NCBI GenBank assembly: GCA_035255485.1 | Contig: DATEZO010000126.1 | Location: forward strand, 1-32,373 | Length of the DNA: 32,373 nt | Direction: 5' to 3' | Origin: DATEZO01 sp035255485 | GTDB taxonomy: Bacteria > Pseudomonadota > Gammaproteobacteria > Burkholderiales > Burkholderiaceae_D | Shown here: in pieces, positions 1 to 8,533 of the stretch | Layout of the letters: every line of letters begins with the position of its first letter | How positions within the stretch are numbered: position 1 is the stretch's first letter | Notes under the pieces: model-generated | What the model was told of the DNA's origin: nothing | What the model saw: the letters and a program-made list of their open reading frames with translations, nothing else | Databases searched by the model: none | Made by a program: the position numbers and the translations under genes

Positions 1-294
1 GTGACGCAGTCCGGCAATGACAACAGTGCGACGGTCACGCAAAACAACGGATCGCACAATGGCAGCGCAACTGTGGCGCAGGCTGGTCACAGCAATACCG
101 CCACCGTACTGCAGACGGACACCTGGTACAGCAACGCTACGCGCGTGCCTCGGTCGTCACAGCAAGGCAGAGCGGCGAATCCATTGTTATATGCAGGAAC
201 ACGGCAAAGGAATCATCGACGCGCAACACGGAGACTACCAATGACACCTGCCACTCTCGCCGAAGTAGGGCTCGACATGCCAGTCGTTATCTAA
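1..294 (+). pseudogene. curlin-repeat protein remnant, frameshifted and cut by the window edge
   Basis: The first 40 or so codons read as curlin-type repeats (Q-x-G-x-x-N-x-A-x-V-x-Q spacing, for example QSGNDNSATVTQ and QAGHSNTATVLQ), the pattern that stacks into amyloid beta-rungs in CsgA/CsgB curli subunits outside the cell. After about base 120 this frame loses the pattern. Repeat-like pieces reappear in the other two forward frames: an A-S-V-V-T stretch near 149-163 in frame 3, and Q-E-H-G-K-G-I-I-D-A-Q-H-G-D-Y-Q ending at a TGA near 244 in frame 2. This is what a curlin gene with small indels would look like. The beginning lies outside the window, so full length is unknown. The family assignment is fairly safe; calling it a pseudogene is an inference and could also reflect sequencing errors. 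Confidence 0.6.
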
Positions 295-637
295 CGTAAT
301 GGGCAGCCCGCTGCGCGCGAATACGATGCGGATAGCGAACTCGCACCAGTCATTGGTTTTTTCCCAGAGTTGCAAGGAGGCCGAACACATACGCCAAGCG
401 GGGCTTGGGAGGCGGTGGCGCTGGCATAATGCGAGAAATACGGCAAGCTGGAAGTTTCTGTTTGGTAATATAAATAAATAGGTTAAAGAATCAATCGTCA
501 GCCTGCCAAGAGAGAATAAAAAAGAGGGTTCAGCTGAATCGGTAATGCAGGGCACATGCCAGTGCATGGCTAGCATGCAAAGCTGCTAAAAATTACTGCG
601 CTTGCTAACGGTATGAATGACCATCACCGGAGCCAGC
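295..637. other. gene-free stretch
   Basis: Short ORFs exist on both strands here, but none has a convincing ribosome binding site, repeat pattern or recognisable motif. The part from about 440 to 600 is more AT-rich than its surroundings and probably holds the promoter of the replication-protein gene that follows, although I cannot point to clear -35 and -10 boxes. Confidence 0.4.
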
Positions 638-1294
638 ATGATTCGCCATCCTCAAAACACCAATCTGCATTTTTATTACGAAGACAGCTTTCAAGGCTTT
701 CCCGTGCAGGCAATGCACGGGCCGCTTATCGTGCCGTACCTCGATCTGTTGTCCTTGACCATGCAGCGTGCTCTGACCGAGCACCCCCGGGTCTTTGCAT
801 TCCGGGTCGATCTTCGTCTTCCTGAAGGACTGGACTCAGCTCCTTATCTGGACTCGAACATCGTCATAGAACGGTTTATCGCGTCGTTCAAGGCGAAGAT
901 CCGGCACAACCGCACTCAAGCTACGCAAAAGTATGGCCGCGCGCATGGCACGTCCGTGCGCTATGTGTGGGCCCGAGAAATAGGGCACAGTGGAAGACCA
1001 CATTTTCATCTGGTGATTTTCTTGAACAACGATGCATTCTGTTCGCTGGGGAAATTCGAACCTGGTAGGAAAAACATGTTCAACCGTCTGCAGGAAGCCT
1101 GGGCCAGTGCACTCGGTCAATCCGTTCATTCGGTGACAGGCCTAGTCGGAATACCGGACAATCCGTGCTATTACCCGCGGCGTGATGATCCGGCAAGTGT
1201 GGCGGAACTTTTGTATCGGGCCAGCTACCTTTGCAAGGGAGCCACAAAGTCATATGGCAACGGGTGTCATGCATTCGGGGCCAGCAGGTGTTGA
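638..1294 (+). CDS. inovirus Gp2 / YagK-YfjJ domain replication-type protein
   Basis: 218 aa. It resembles the YagK/YfjJ C-terminal family (inovirus Gp2), thought to act as rolling-circle replication initiators of filamentous phages and related elements. The sequence shows an H-x-H motif (HFHLVIFLN, about residues 122-130) within the family context W-A-R-E-x-G-x-S-G-R-P-H-F-H, and the typical C-terminal YL-x-K-x-x-T-K-SYG-x-G segment. It therefore looks complete rather than truncated. I chose ATG 638 because GGAG lies 5 bases before it; an ATG at 617 would add seven residues with a poorer upstream site. No phage coat, pI-like or assembly genes follow, so it appears to be an orphan left by an inovirus or satellite element. 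Family call is good; activity is unknown. Confidence 0.82.
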   Translation: MIRHPQNTNLHFYYEDSFQGFPVQAMHGPLIVPYLDLLSLTMQRALTEHPRVFAFRVDLRLPEGLDSAPYLDSNIVIERFIASFKAKIRHNRTQATQKYGRAHGTSVRYVWAREIGHSGRPHFHLVIFLNNDAFCSLGKFEPGRKNMFNRLQEAWASALGQSVHSVTGLVGIPDNPCYYPRRDDPASVAELLYRASYLCKGATKSYGNGCHAFGASRC

Positions 1295-1572
1295 GATGAG
1301 CTGCAATGGCCAGTTCATGAAGTAAGTTGATCACGCAGATAGCATGCGAGGCAGAAGGAGTCGTGATGGCTGCTGTCTGAGGATTTGTCGTTCGTCAACG
1401 GCCCGACGGCCTGCTTCAGGACGCGCGGGCTAACGCTCTGGCGCGCTTCTATCGACCCTCGCAGGTGCGGATAGCCATCGCCGGCTGGTAAGTATATGCC
1501 GCCCGGAATGCGGCGGTCAGTGGCGCCGAACCTAACCTTGACTCACAATAGTGTATCTGCCTTGGAGATCGA

Positions 1573-1728
1573 ATGAAAGACGAACAGTATTTGCCACTTG
1601 CCTCCGCTAGTCCAAAGCAATTTAAAGAGCGCACAAGTATCCTTGAATCTCTAGGGGAAATGCGTCGCAGCGTGGCAGAAGGTGGGGCCTGCCGCCATGT
1701 GACGGCTCGGCGCTCTAAGCACCCGTAA
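1573..1728 (+). CDS. small hypothetical protein, 51 aa
   Basis: A 51-codon ORF beginning MKDEQYLPLASASPKQF, with a good GGAG ribosome binding site 6-7 bases upstream. It ends 14 bases before the next gene, so the two may be co-transcribed. The product is polar, rich in Arg, Ser and Ala toward its C-terminus, with no signal peptide or membrane segment. I do not recognise it. Support comes only from the ribosome binding site, the codon use and the position between two longer genes. Confidence 0.45.
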   Translation: MKDEQYLPLASASPKQFKERTSILESLGEMRRSVAEGGACRHVTARRSKHP

Positions 1729-1742
1729 CGCTTGCACGGGCC

Positions 1743-3017
1743 ATGGACCAGCCAGTCAGCATGACCGACGGACGTCAAGCCGCACCAGCTTTTGGCGGCA
1801 TTGTCGCCTTCAATTTATTCTCGTTGAAAATAGTTGAGCGACTCCAGGGACGAAAGCTCGTCACGCTACTGGCGGAGCGAACTGGTACGACGGAGCGTAC
1901 GTGGCGAAATCGCTTCAAACATAACTGGAGCCCGCTGCCAGTGGACGCTGGAGCGTTTCGGGAGCGCAGCGCAGCCTACATCGTCGACCAGCTGAAAACC
2001 GTCGAGGGCTTGTCCGCTGAAGAGGCGCAGTCGGTCATTGCCCGTAATCCGTCATGGAAGGCTGGTCATGGACTGCCTACTGCCGATCTGGTCTTCTGGT
2101 TCAGTCCCGGGTACGGCGAGGACTATCCAGAGGCGATCTCGACCGCCGGACAGTTTGACCTCCACTCCTATGCTATCCATGACGCCTTCAAGACTGCGGA
2201 CATTGACAGTGCCAGGCTTGCACTTCAAGGCGCGCTGAAGTGGCTACGTAGTTATTGCTCGGCGGATGAAGACATGTCCGACGCGGACACGCTGGCGGAA
2301 CACCTGCAGGAAGCAAACGATCTGTCTGCGTTATATGAGCGTGCAGCATTCTTGGCTGAGCAGATGCTGTTTCATGTCATGTCGTGCTGGGACGTCGAAT
2401 TCTGCGCCCGGTACTTTCCGGCGCTGGTCGAGCCTTATCCGCTGTTCGGACTGGTAATGCCTCGGCTATCTCCCGGAATTGTGATCGAGCAGGCCGGCGG
2501 TCGGTTTCTGCGTAATGGTCAGGTACCAAAGCAGCGGCTGTTCGAGAAGTCGGTGGCGAGACTGTTTGATTTCCTTGCGGTTCTGATCTACTGGCGCAGG
2601 CACCGCCGCTTCCCGGATCGGATACCGCAAGTCAAGGAGATGGCGGCCTGGTTCGCGCAGCACGACGCCCGCATCATCAGCTGGCGTGATGAGACGACCA
2701 GGTTCACGGCGAACAACTTATTCACAATCTGGAAAAAGGCCGTCGGGTCGGACAAGGAGGGTGTCTGCATCGGCGCCCCGTTGCCGATGCTCGTCGCGGC
2801 GCACCTGTGGAGCCCAGTGTTGGTGCTCGAGGCCGGCAAGCCACGACAATGGATCAGCTGTGCGGATGGCTACGAGCGCTGGTGGAAACGCAATCTCAGC
2901 CGGCTGGCGGCCAAGGGCCTGCATTTTGGTGCAACCCCATGGCCGGAGTGCCTTACCGGTCATCCGGAAGGGGGCCGGCTGCTGGCAGAAGGTTATTTGC
3001 CGCCGGACTTGCCGTAG
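1743..3017 (+). CDS. unknown 424-aa protein with HTH-like N-terminus
   Basis: A long uninterrupted frame with GC-rich third positions, so very likely a real gene. Residues about 38-61 (KLVTLLAERTGTTERTWRNR...) look like a helix-turn-helix, suggesting nucleic-acid binding or replication/regulatory use. The rest is predicted mostly helical and rich in Trp, Phe and Tyr, with no catalytic motif I can name and no signal peptide. An alternative ATG lies at 1761; the ATG at 1743 has no strong ribosome binding site. It follows the 51-aa ORF by 14 bases and overlaps the convergent small gene at 2993-3163 by 25 bases. It may be cargo of the same element as the Gp2-like protein. Function not recognised. 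Confidence 0.7.
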   Translation: MDQPVSMTDGRQAAPAFGGIVAFNLFSLKIVERLQGRKLVTLLAERTGTTERTWRNRFKHNWSPLPVDAGAFRERSAAYIVDQLKTVEGLSAEEAQSVIARNPSWKAGHGLPTADLVFWFSPGYGEDYPEAISTAGQFDLHSYAIHDAFKTADIDSARLALQGALKWLRSYCSADEDMSDADTLAEHLQEANDLSALYERAAFLAEQMLFHVMSCWDVEFCARYFPALVEPYPLFGLVMPRLSPGIVIEQAGGRFLRNGQVPKQRLFEKSVARLFDFLAVLIYWRRHRRFPDRIPQVKEMAAWFAQHDARIISWRDETTRFTANNLFTIWKKAVGSDKEGVCIGAPLPMLVAAHLWSPVLVLEAGKPRQWISCADGYERWWKRNLSRLAAKGLHFGATPWPECLTGHPEGGRLLAEGYLPPDLP

Positions 3018-3163
3018 TTACGTACAGCCGCGCCTTGCAGGCGACCGACATAACTACCCGCGGGCACATTGCCGCCATTGCTTTTGGCAACGGCGGACTG
3101 GGCACGTGACGCATCTGCAGGTTTGGTCAGGTTGCTTTTTGATTGTTGGCCCTTTGTGGACAT
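2993..3163 (-). CDS. small SMP-like (seed-maturation-protein-like) protein, 56 aa
   Basis: 56 aa beginning MSTKGQQSKSNLTKPADASR. The centre reads R-A-Q-S-A-V-A-K-S-N-G-G-N-V-P-A-G-S-Y-V-G-R-L-Q-G-A-A, which resembles the pattern in small bacterial proteins carrying SMP-type (LEA-like) repeats, often written A-A-R-I-Q-S-A-x-A-K-x-N-G-G-x-V-x-x-G-S-F. These proteins are polar and probably disordered; their role is unclear, with stress tolerance only suggested by homology. The start ATG has GGAG six bases upstream, better than the longer in-frame start at 3319. It is convergent with the 424-aa gene and their 3' ends overlap by 25 bases. Confidence 0.6.
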   Translation of the reverse strand: MSTKGQQSKSNLTKPADASRAQSAVAKSNGGNVPAGSYVGRLQGAAVRNYGKSGGK

Positions 3164-3566
3164 TTCATTCTCCGTTGAAAGTGATGGATGGAAGCCTGTG
3201 ATCGGGCAGGCAGGAGAATTCTCAAGGAATGCTGAGCATAATTGGTTCCAGTTTTCGGAAATGCCTGTGCACATTACGGTAGTTCGTAATCCCTTTTCTC
3301 TGTAGGTCGCAATCAGCAATTACGGTGCGGGGAGAAGTTGCTTTGACAAGCTCCTTTTCGTACGGGCAGTTACGGCTGGAGACAGCAGATTTCTCACGTA
3401 AACCGGTCAATCGATGAAACCTATCGATATGCAATAGACGGCCACGACCGATCAGTTGCTGGGTCGGCACAATAATGCGGTTCAACACGTCCATAACCGA
3501 CCCGTCCGCTGCAAGTCAGAACCGCGCTAAACTTTTGACTTCAGCTCACTAACCTAGAGGATCAGT
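3164..3566. other. gene-free stretch between convergent/divergent blocks
   Basis: No ORF here has a convincing start signal or recognisable product. A minus-strand ORF at 3222-3494 has a composition unlike the neighbouring genes and I do not call it. The stretch should hold the promoter of the small SMP-like gene on its left and of the DUF262 gene on its right. A TTGACT at 3535-3540 could be a -35 element, but no well-spaced -10 follows it. Confidence 0.35.
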
Positions 3567-4298
3567 GTGACCATTATCGAAAGCAGCGTCAGTGCTATCA
3601 CAGTCGGCAACCTGCTCGGCGAGAATCTGCGGATTCCTCACTACCAGCGTCCCTACAGTTGGGAACCGGCGACGGCCCTGCAGCTGCTTGACGATATACA
3701 GGAGGCTATGAAAGATTGCGAACGACGCGACGTTCCGTACGTCCTGGGTGCCGTGATTCTCCACGACACGGGGCGGAGCCTGGACGTGGTCGATGGCCAG
3801 CAGCGACTGCTCACGCTGCGTATGATCTTGCTACTTTCGGAGGACGCGGACGATTCCAGGCAACTTAATCATGCTGATAACGCGATCGGTCGAGTACGGA
3901 AGGCTCTTCGCCGCCATATCGACGCTCTGCCGAAAGAACATCGTGATGACCTCGTCCAGTTTATCCGGGAAAACTGTGAACTGGTCCGCGTCGTAACTGA
4001 CGACGTTGACGAAGCCTTTCGGGTGTTCGACTCGCAGAACTACCGCGGGAAGCCGCTGGCGCCACATGATCTTCTCAAGGCTCACCATTTGCGCGAGATG
4101 CGTGACGAGACAGCTGCCATGAAAGCGGCGGTCGTTGAGACTTGGGAATCGGTCAAGGACGCGGAACTAGATCGACTGTTCTCGACCTACCTCTATCGAA
4201 TTGCGCGCTGGTCTCGTGGAGAGAGCGCGCCGAGATTCAGCATTCACGACATCAGCATGTTTAAGGGGATCCAGTGCATTGTCCGAGGAGAGGTGTAG
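3567..4298 (+). pseudogene. DUF262 (GmrSD-type) protein A, N-terminal part only
   Basis: GTG start with GAGG six bases upstream. The product has the DUF262/GmrS-N hallmarks: RIPHYQRPYSWE (residues about 22-33), the DVVDGQQRLLTL motif (about 73-84) that in ParB/DUF262 folds binds or hydrolyses nucleotides, and the FRVFDSQNYRGKPLAPHDLLKAH block. In GmrSD-type restriction enzymes this domain pairs with a DUF1524 HNH nuclease against modified phage DNA. The family-like sequence runs to about D-I-S-M-F-K-G-I (base 4270) and then becomes a short unrelated tail. That tail overlaps the antisense end of the next gene, so this is a junction, not a natural C-terminus. A matching C-terminal piece lies inverted at 5665-6021. 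Full-length relatives are much longer than 243 aa. Confidence 0.8.
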
Positions 4299-5665
4299 GT
4301 TACGCGCAGCATCGACTGGAGCATCAGTAGGTCGTTGGTTGCTGGATCAACGTCGCCATCTTCCTCGACATCGTCGCTGTCACGCGAGAACGTGTTCTTA
4401 TACCCGGGTGTCGGCCGGTCCTTCGAGCGACGCTTGATGAGACGCTGGAGAGACCAGTCGCCTTCGTCGCTGTTCGTGGCGGTGTATTGTCGTTTGAGAA
4501 CGAAGCCGTCAAAGAGATTTCGGCAGCGCAGTAACTTGAAGGCGAAAGCCTGAACCCATCGTGACTTCTCGGCGCCATAATTTTTTAAGGCCTGGTCGAA
4601 TCGCTTGATGAGGCTCTTGTCGTCCAGGCGTCCCTCGACCTCTTCGACGTCGCCATTCACGACCTTGAGAACGTGCAGCAGAAATGCGGGGAACTCGATG
4701 GTGGATCGGAACCGCACGTTATCCTGGTCCTCGCCATCCTTAGGTGCAGCCACTTCTTCGTACTTCGCCAGCGCAGCGTCGAGTGTCAGAGATGTGATCG
4801 AAAGGGCGCTGACTGCAGTAGTAGCGGCTGCAGTTCTCTTAATCGTTACGAGATGTTCAAAGCTCGCGATCGAGAGCCAGGACCAGTCGTCGCCGAAGAT
4901 CTTGTTGCGCAGATCCGTGTCGCCTCGCGTCAGCGACATCTGAACGTAGGAATCCATGTCCGAGCAAGCATCCCAGATCCAGGCGAAACAAGCCCGCTGT
5001 GCATCAGCGTCAAGGTGCTGCATCAGCCGTGCTTTAACGATATCGGTTTGCTGGAGTTGCTGGCCCCGGGTGTTCATAATCTCGAAGTAACGGTTGAAGT
5101 CGGTCTTGCGCGGCAGGGAGGCCCGAACGACTGTCACCTTGGTGAGCAGGAAGTCAGAAAACGCGCGCCGCTCGGCAACATCATTGATGTGCTGGGCCAT
5201 GAATTGCCGAATGACGTTGTAACCTTGATGTATCCCGGCGTCTTCGGTGTTCGCCCCTTTCACCAACGAAACGGGGAGGTGTGAGGACTCGATTGAAACT
5301 CGCCGCAGGGCCTCCGTCGCACGGGGTCGCGACTCGTATCGCAAACGGTCCTGGTGTCCCTTGCTCACAGCGCCACTCTCCGCCAGGAAGGTCAGGAGCA
5401 GATAAAGGGTCGTGAGCCGTTGCTGGCCGTCGATCACCTCAAAGCTGGTGGGTACCCTCTGTAGTTCGGTGACTACGAGATTACCGAGAAAGTAGCTGCT
5501 CTCCCCATCATGGATCGCGTCTCGGATGTCTTGTAGGAGTTGCTCGATCTGCTCGGCTTGCCACGCATAGTTCCGCTGGTAGATGGGCACGGTGTAGATC
5601 GCATCTGAGTCATCGAACAGTTCGCCGATGGATAGCAGCTTAGGGTCGAGTCGGTTATTGTCCAT
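4244..5665 (-). pseudogene. DUF262 protein B, C-terminus lost at a rearrangement junction
   Basis: Starts at ATG 5665, with GGAGG upstream and a TGATG overlap with the stop of the preceding fragment, so A and B were translationally coupled. It has the DUF262 motifs VPIYQRNYAW (about residues 27-36) and EVIDGQQRLTTLYLLL (about 76-91), and the FNRYFEIMNTRGQQL block. The family-like sequence continues to SPRTMHWI and is then followed by P-L-N-M-L-M-S and a stop, which read antisense through the end of gene A. DUF262 proteins of this kind usually continue into a DUF1524 HNH region; no D-H-x-x-P HNH motif is present here. Its 473 residues are therefore a truncated product. Whether the truncated protein is made is unknown. 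Confidence 0.8.
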
Positions 5666-6021
5666 CAAGCCTCCGACTTGTTTAGAAACGCAACGAGTTC
5701 TTTCTCGTGGGTGTTGTTATAGGGTTTGCCGGGTCCGGACAGCTGGCGAACGACACGGCCGGATTCGGCTTTGCGCATTAGCGCAAACGCAGAAGCGCTC
5801 GATTGATCACCTCTCGCGCGATTGTCGATTGACCGGAACTGCACGCGGAGCAACTCCACTCGTGGTGAATAGGCCCAAGCAAAGAGCCGGTCACACACGG
5901 TAGTCAGCTCCTCGTCTCCAAACTTGTTCGTGTAATACAGGAGCGCAGCCAGGTAAAGCTCAGAGACGTATCGATACCCTTCGAAAATCTCCGGTATATC
6001 CGTGGGCCACGACAGCGCTTT
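5665..6021 (-). pseudogene. C-terminal fragment of DUF262 protein A, inverted
   Basis: Reading on - from about 6021, with no start codon of its own beyond a weak GTG at 5898, the frame encodes about 118 residues beginning near K-A-L-S-W-P-T-D-I-P-E-I-F-E-G-Y. They include Y-L-A-A-L-L-Y-Y-T-N-K-F-G and L-F-A-W-A-Y-S-P-R-V, the type of C-terminal helical block found in DUF262 proteins. It ends with a TGA that overlaps the ATG of gene B. The in-frame stop upstream (antisense of bases 6022-6024) lies right at the break. I read this as the missing 3' end of gene A, still attached to gene B and flipped relative to the N-terminal part at 3567. A central section of A is absent from the window. Confidence 0.65.
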
Positions 6022-6033
6022 CTACAGGCAAAG

Positions 6034-8529
6034 GTGGGCGCAGACGACGATGCCGAATCGTTCCGGCTCCGGATTCTCGCCTATGGACTTACCGCGTGGC
6101 ACGAAAACACCGGATCACTTGCTCGGCTGAGTATTGATCCTCTTCCTCACCAGATCCACCTGGTTCACCAGATTCTTAAATCGGGAAATCTCAACTGGCT
6201 CGTCGCGGACGATGTTGGTCTGGGTAAGACTGTCGAAGTCGGAATGCTGATTTCCGCCCTGAAGCAACGCGGCGTCTGTCGTCGCATCCTGCTGGTCACA
6301 CCGCCCGGTCTGGTCAGGCAGTGGAAGGAAGAAATGCACGAGAAGTTCGGTCTTTCGGATTTTCGTATTTATGGCGAGGACTTTACAGTCAGAACCGCAC
6401 GCGACTGGAAGCTGTACGATCATGTGATTGGCTCGATGGATACGCTGAAACACGAGTCCCATTTGGCGAATGTAATGCAGTCCGGGGCATGGGACCTGAT
6501 TGTGTTTGATGAGGCGCACCGGCTGAGCCGGAGTCAGTTCGGCATGAAGCTCGAATCAAGCGAACGCTATCAGCTGGCGCGGCGGCTTCGCGACATGACA
6601 GAGTCGGTTCTGCTCCTTTCTGCGACACCACACCAGGGCAAGCAGGATAAATTCCAGGCACTGCTTGAACTCATCCGGCCCACGCGGCGGGACGAGATCC
6701 GCATGCTCTCGCTGAACCCGCAGTTACTGGCGGAGATGGTAATCCGAAACAACAAGGCCGATGTCATTGATGCCAGCGGCAATTACATTTTCCAGGGAAA
6801 GGTGACCCGCGTGGTCTCCGTGCCCGCCCAACCCGAAGCGGAAGTTTTCGATAAAGCACTTCAGGCATATCTCAGAAAGGGCTATGCAGCCGGAGCACAG
6901 ATCAGCGGGGCGAATGGCCGGGCAGTGGGTTTTGTCATGACCGTCTACCGCAAGCTCGCGGCCTCCAGCGTTGCGGCGATCGAAGGAGCGCTTGAGCGCC
7001 GGCTGAACAGAATACGTGACCCGCAGATGCCGGCACCCGAGGCCGGAATGCAGGAGTGCCCCGACGACCGCTATCTCGGCGAATGGGAAGAACGGAGCGC
7101 GGACACGGGCAAGGAATTCTTCGCCGGCGAGATCGCCCTGTTGTCCACAACGCTGGAACTTGCCCGTGCTCTGAAGAAAAACGACGGTAAGCTGGCCGCT
7201 TTCATCTATGAGCTGTTGCGACAGGTGTTCGAAGCAAATCCCGCTGAGAAAGTACTGATATTTACCGAGTATCGCGCGACCCAGGATTACATCGCAGCCG
7301 CCCTACGCGGCCACAAGGGCGACGGTTCTGTTTCACTCATCCACGGTGGCATGAACCCGGACGAAAGGGGCGCCGCCATTGCCCATTTCGAAGCACAAGG
7401 GCAGTTCCTGATTTCGACCGAGGCCGGTGCCGAGGGCATCAATCTGCAGCGGCACTGCCACGTAATGGTCAATTACGACCTTCCCTGGAATCCGATGCGG
7501 CTCGTCCAGCGGGTCGGCCGGCTATACCGGTATGGGCAGAAGCAGAAAGTCGTCGTATTTAACCTGCATGCACCGCAGACGTTTGATGCGCAGATTCTCG
7601 AGACTCTATACAGCCGCATCAACCAGGTCGTGGCGGATATGGCACAGGTCGGCAACGAATTCAGGGAAGGTCTCCGTGAAGACATTCTGGGGCAGGTAGC
7701 CGACATGGTCGACGTTGACGATATCCTGCAAGAGGCAATTACGGCAGGCGGCGCGCGGACAAATGCGCGCATTGACGAGGCCCTCAGGAATGCCTGCGAA
7801 GCGACCAGCAAGCAGCAGGAACTGCTTGGACATGCTTCCGGATTTGATGCCAAGTCGGCGATGGGCGAACTGGCGCTGACAAAGGAGCACGTCAGAGCCT
7901 TCGTCATCGGAATGTGCCGCAAGCTCGGCATTACGGTAACGGCTGAGCTGCATAGCGGCAATGTGCTCGAACTGGTGCTCCCGGATGAGATCTGCCAGGA
8001 GCTGAAACGCCGTGCATCCCATTTGCGGATAGCTTTCGAGCGATCCATGCCGGGCGCGACGGCATCAGCAGAAGTGATCGACATTAATAGCCCCCTGTTC
8101 AGGCTCTTGCTCCGCAAGGCAAAGGCTATTTCAGGCGGCGGCCTATACGCGCCAATCGCGGGGCTTAATGCGGATGCCGCAATTGCGTTCATGCTGTACT
8201 GGCAGACAGACGCCGGTAACCGAATGCGTGAAGAGTTTGCCGTGGCTCTTGTCAGCGACAACGGCAGCGCCCGACTGAATCCGGATGAACTAACGCATTG
8301 GATGTTGCAGGACCAGCAGTCCAGCCGCGGAGTACCGGAGCGGGAATGTGCAGAACGGCTGCTGAGCCAGGCTGAGGCAGCGGCTGATGAACGCCTTGCG
8401 AAGATTTCCAGCGAAGGTCTGCATCCGGAGGGCGTAAGTCTTGTCGCGTGCGCATCCTTAGCCGGTGATTTGCGAGCCAGACAGACGGAAAAATACGCCA
8501 ATTCAGCAATAAATCAGCAGAGCGAGTAA
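6034..8529 (+). CDS. SNF2/DEAH-box helicase, DrmD-like, probably 5'-truncated
   Basis: 831 aa in the frame shown. Superfamily 2 SNF2/RapA-like translocase: Walker A DDVGLGKTVE (about residues 59-68), DEAH box FDEAH (158-162), motif III LLLSATPHQG, and motif VI QRVGRLYRYGQ (near 490). The family is like DrmD, the SNF2 helicase of class 1 DISARM, which would move along phage DNA. The first codon available is GTG 6034 with only a weak AGG before it. The open frame runs back to 5869 but through the inverted DUF262 fragment, and there is no ATG. Relatives usually have a longer N-terminal region before the helicase core; here only about 40 residues precede the PHQ (Q) motif. The gene has probably lost its true start at the junction near 6020. 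Its stop lies 4 bases before the next gene. Confidence 0.82.
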   Translation: MGADDDAESFRLRILAYGLTAWHENTGSLARLSIDPLPHQIHLVHQILKSGNLNWLVADDVGLGKTVEVGMLISALKQRGVCRRILLVTPPGLVRQWKEEMHEKFGLSDFRIYGEDFTVRTARDWKLYDHVIGSMDTLKHESHLANVMQSGAWDLIVFDEAHRLSRSQFGMKLESSERYQLARRLRDMTESVLLLSATPHQGKQDKFQALLELIRPTRRDEIRMLSLNPQLLAEMVIRNNKADVIDASGNYIFQGKVTRVVSVPAQPEAEVFDKALQAYLRKGYAAGAQISGANGRAVGFVMTVYRKLAASSVAAIEGALERRLNRIRDPQMPAPEAGMQECPDDRYLGEWEERSADTGKEFFAGEIALLSTTLELARALKKNDGKLAAFIYELLRQVFEANPAEKVLIFTEYRATQDYIAAALRGHKGDGSVSLIHGGMNPDERGAAIAHFEAQGQFLISTEAGAEGINLQRHCHVMVNYDLPWNPMRLVQRVGRLYRYGQKQKVVVFNLHAPQTFDAQILETLYSRINQVVADMAQVGNEFREGLREDILGQVADMVDVDDILQEAITAGGARTNARIDEALRNACEATSKQQELLGHASGFDAKSAMGELALTKEHVRAFVIGMCRKLGITVTAELHSGNVLELVLPDEICQELKRRASHLRIAFERSMPGATASAEVIDINSPLFRLLLRKAKAISGGGLYAPIAGLNADAAIAFMLYWQTDAGNRMREEFAVALVSDNGSARLNPDELTHWMLQDQQSSRGVPERECAERLLSQAEAAADERLAKISSEGLHPEGVSLVACASLAGDLRARQTEKYANSAINQQSE

Positions 8530-8533
8530 AGCC

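Noticed and set aside
235..576. 113-aa minus-strand ORF in the left gene-free stretch
   Set aside because: No ribosome binding site, irregular composition, and partly antisense to the curlin remnant.
3222..3494. 90-aa minus-strand ORF
   Set aside because: No recognisable motif or start signal, and codon use differs from the adjacent small gene.
4244..6034. Transposon insertion as the cause of the DUF262 scrambling
   Set aside because: The inverted segment holds only DUF262 sequence. I found no terminal repeats, transposase or target duplication at 4270 or 6020.
7473..8501. Long 342-aa minus-strand ORF antisense to the SNF2 helicase
   Set aside because: It is Ser/Arg-rich without motifs, and the + strand carries clear helicase motifs in the same bases. 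It is a by-product of GC-rich third positions.
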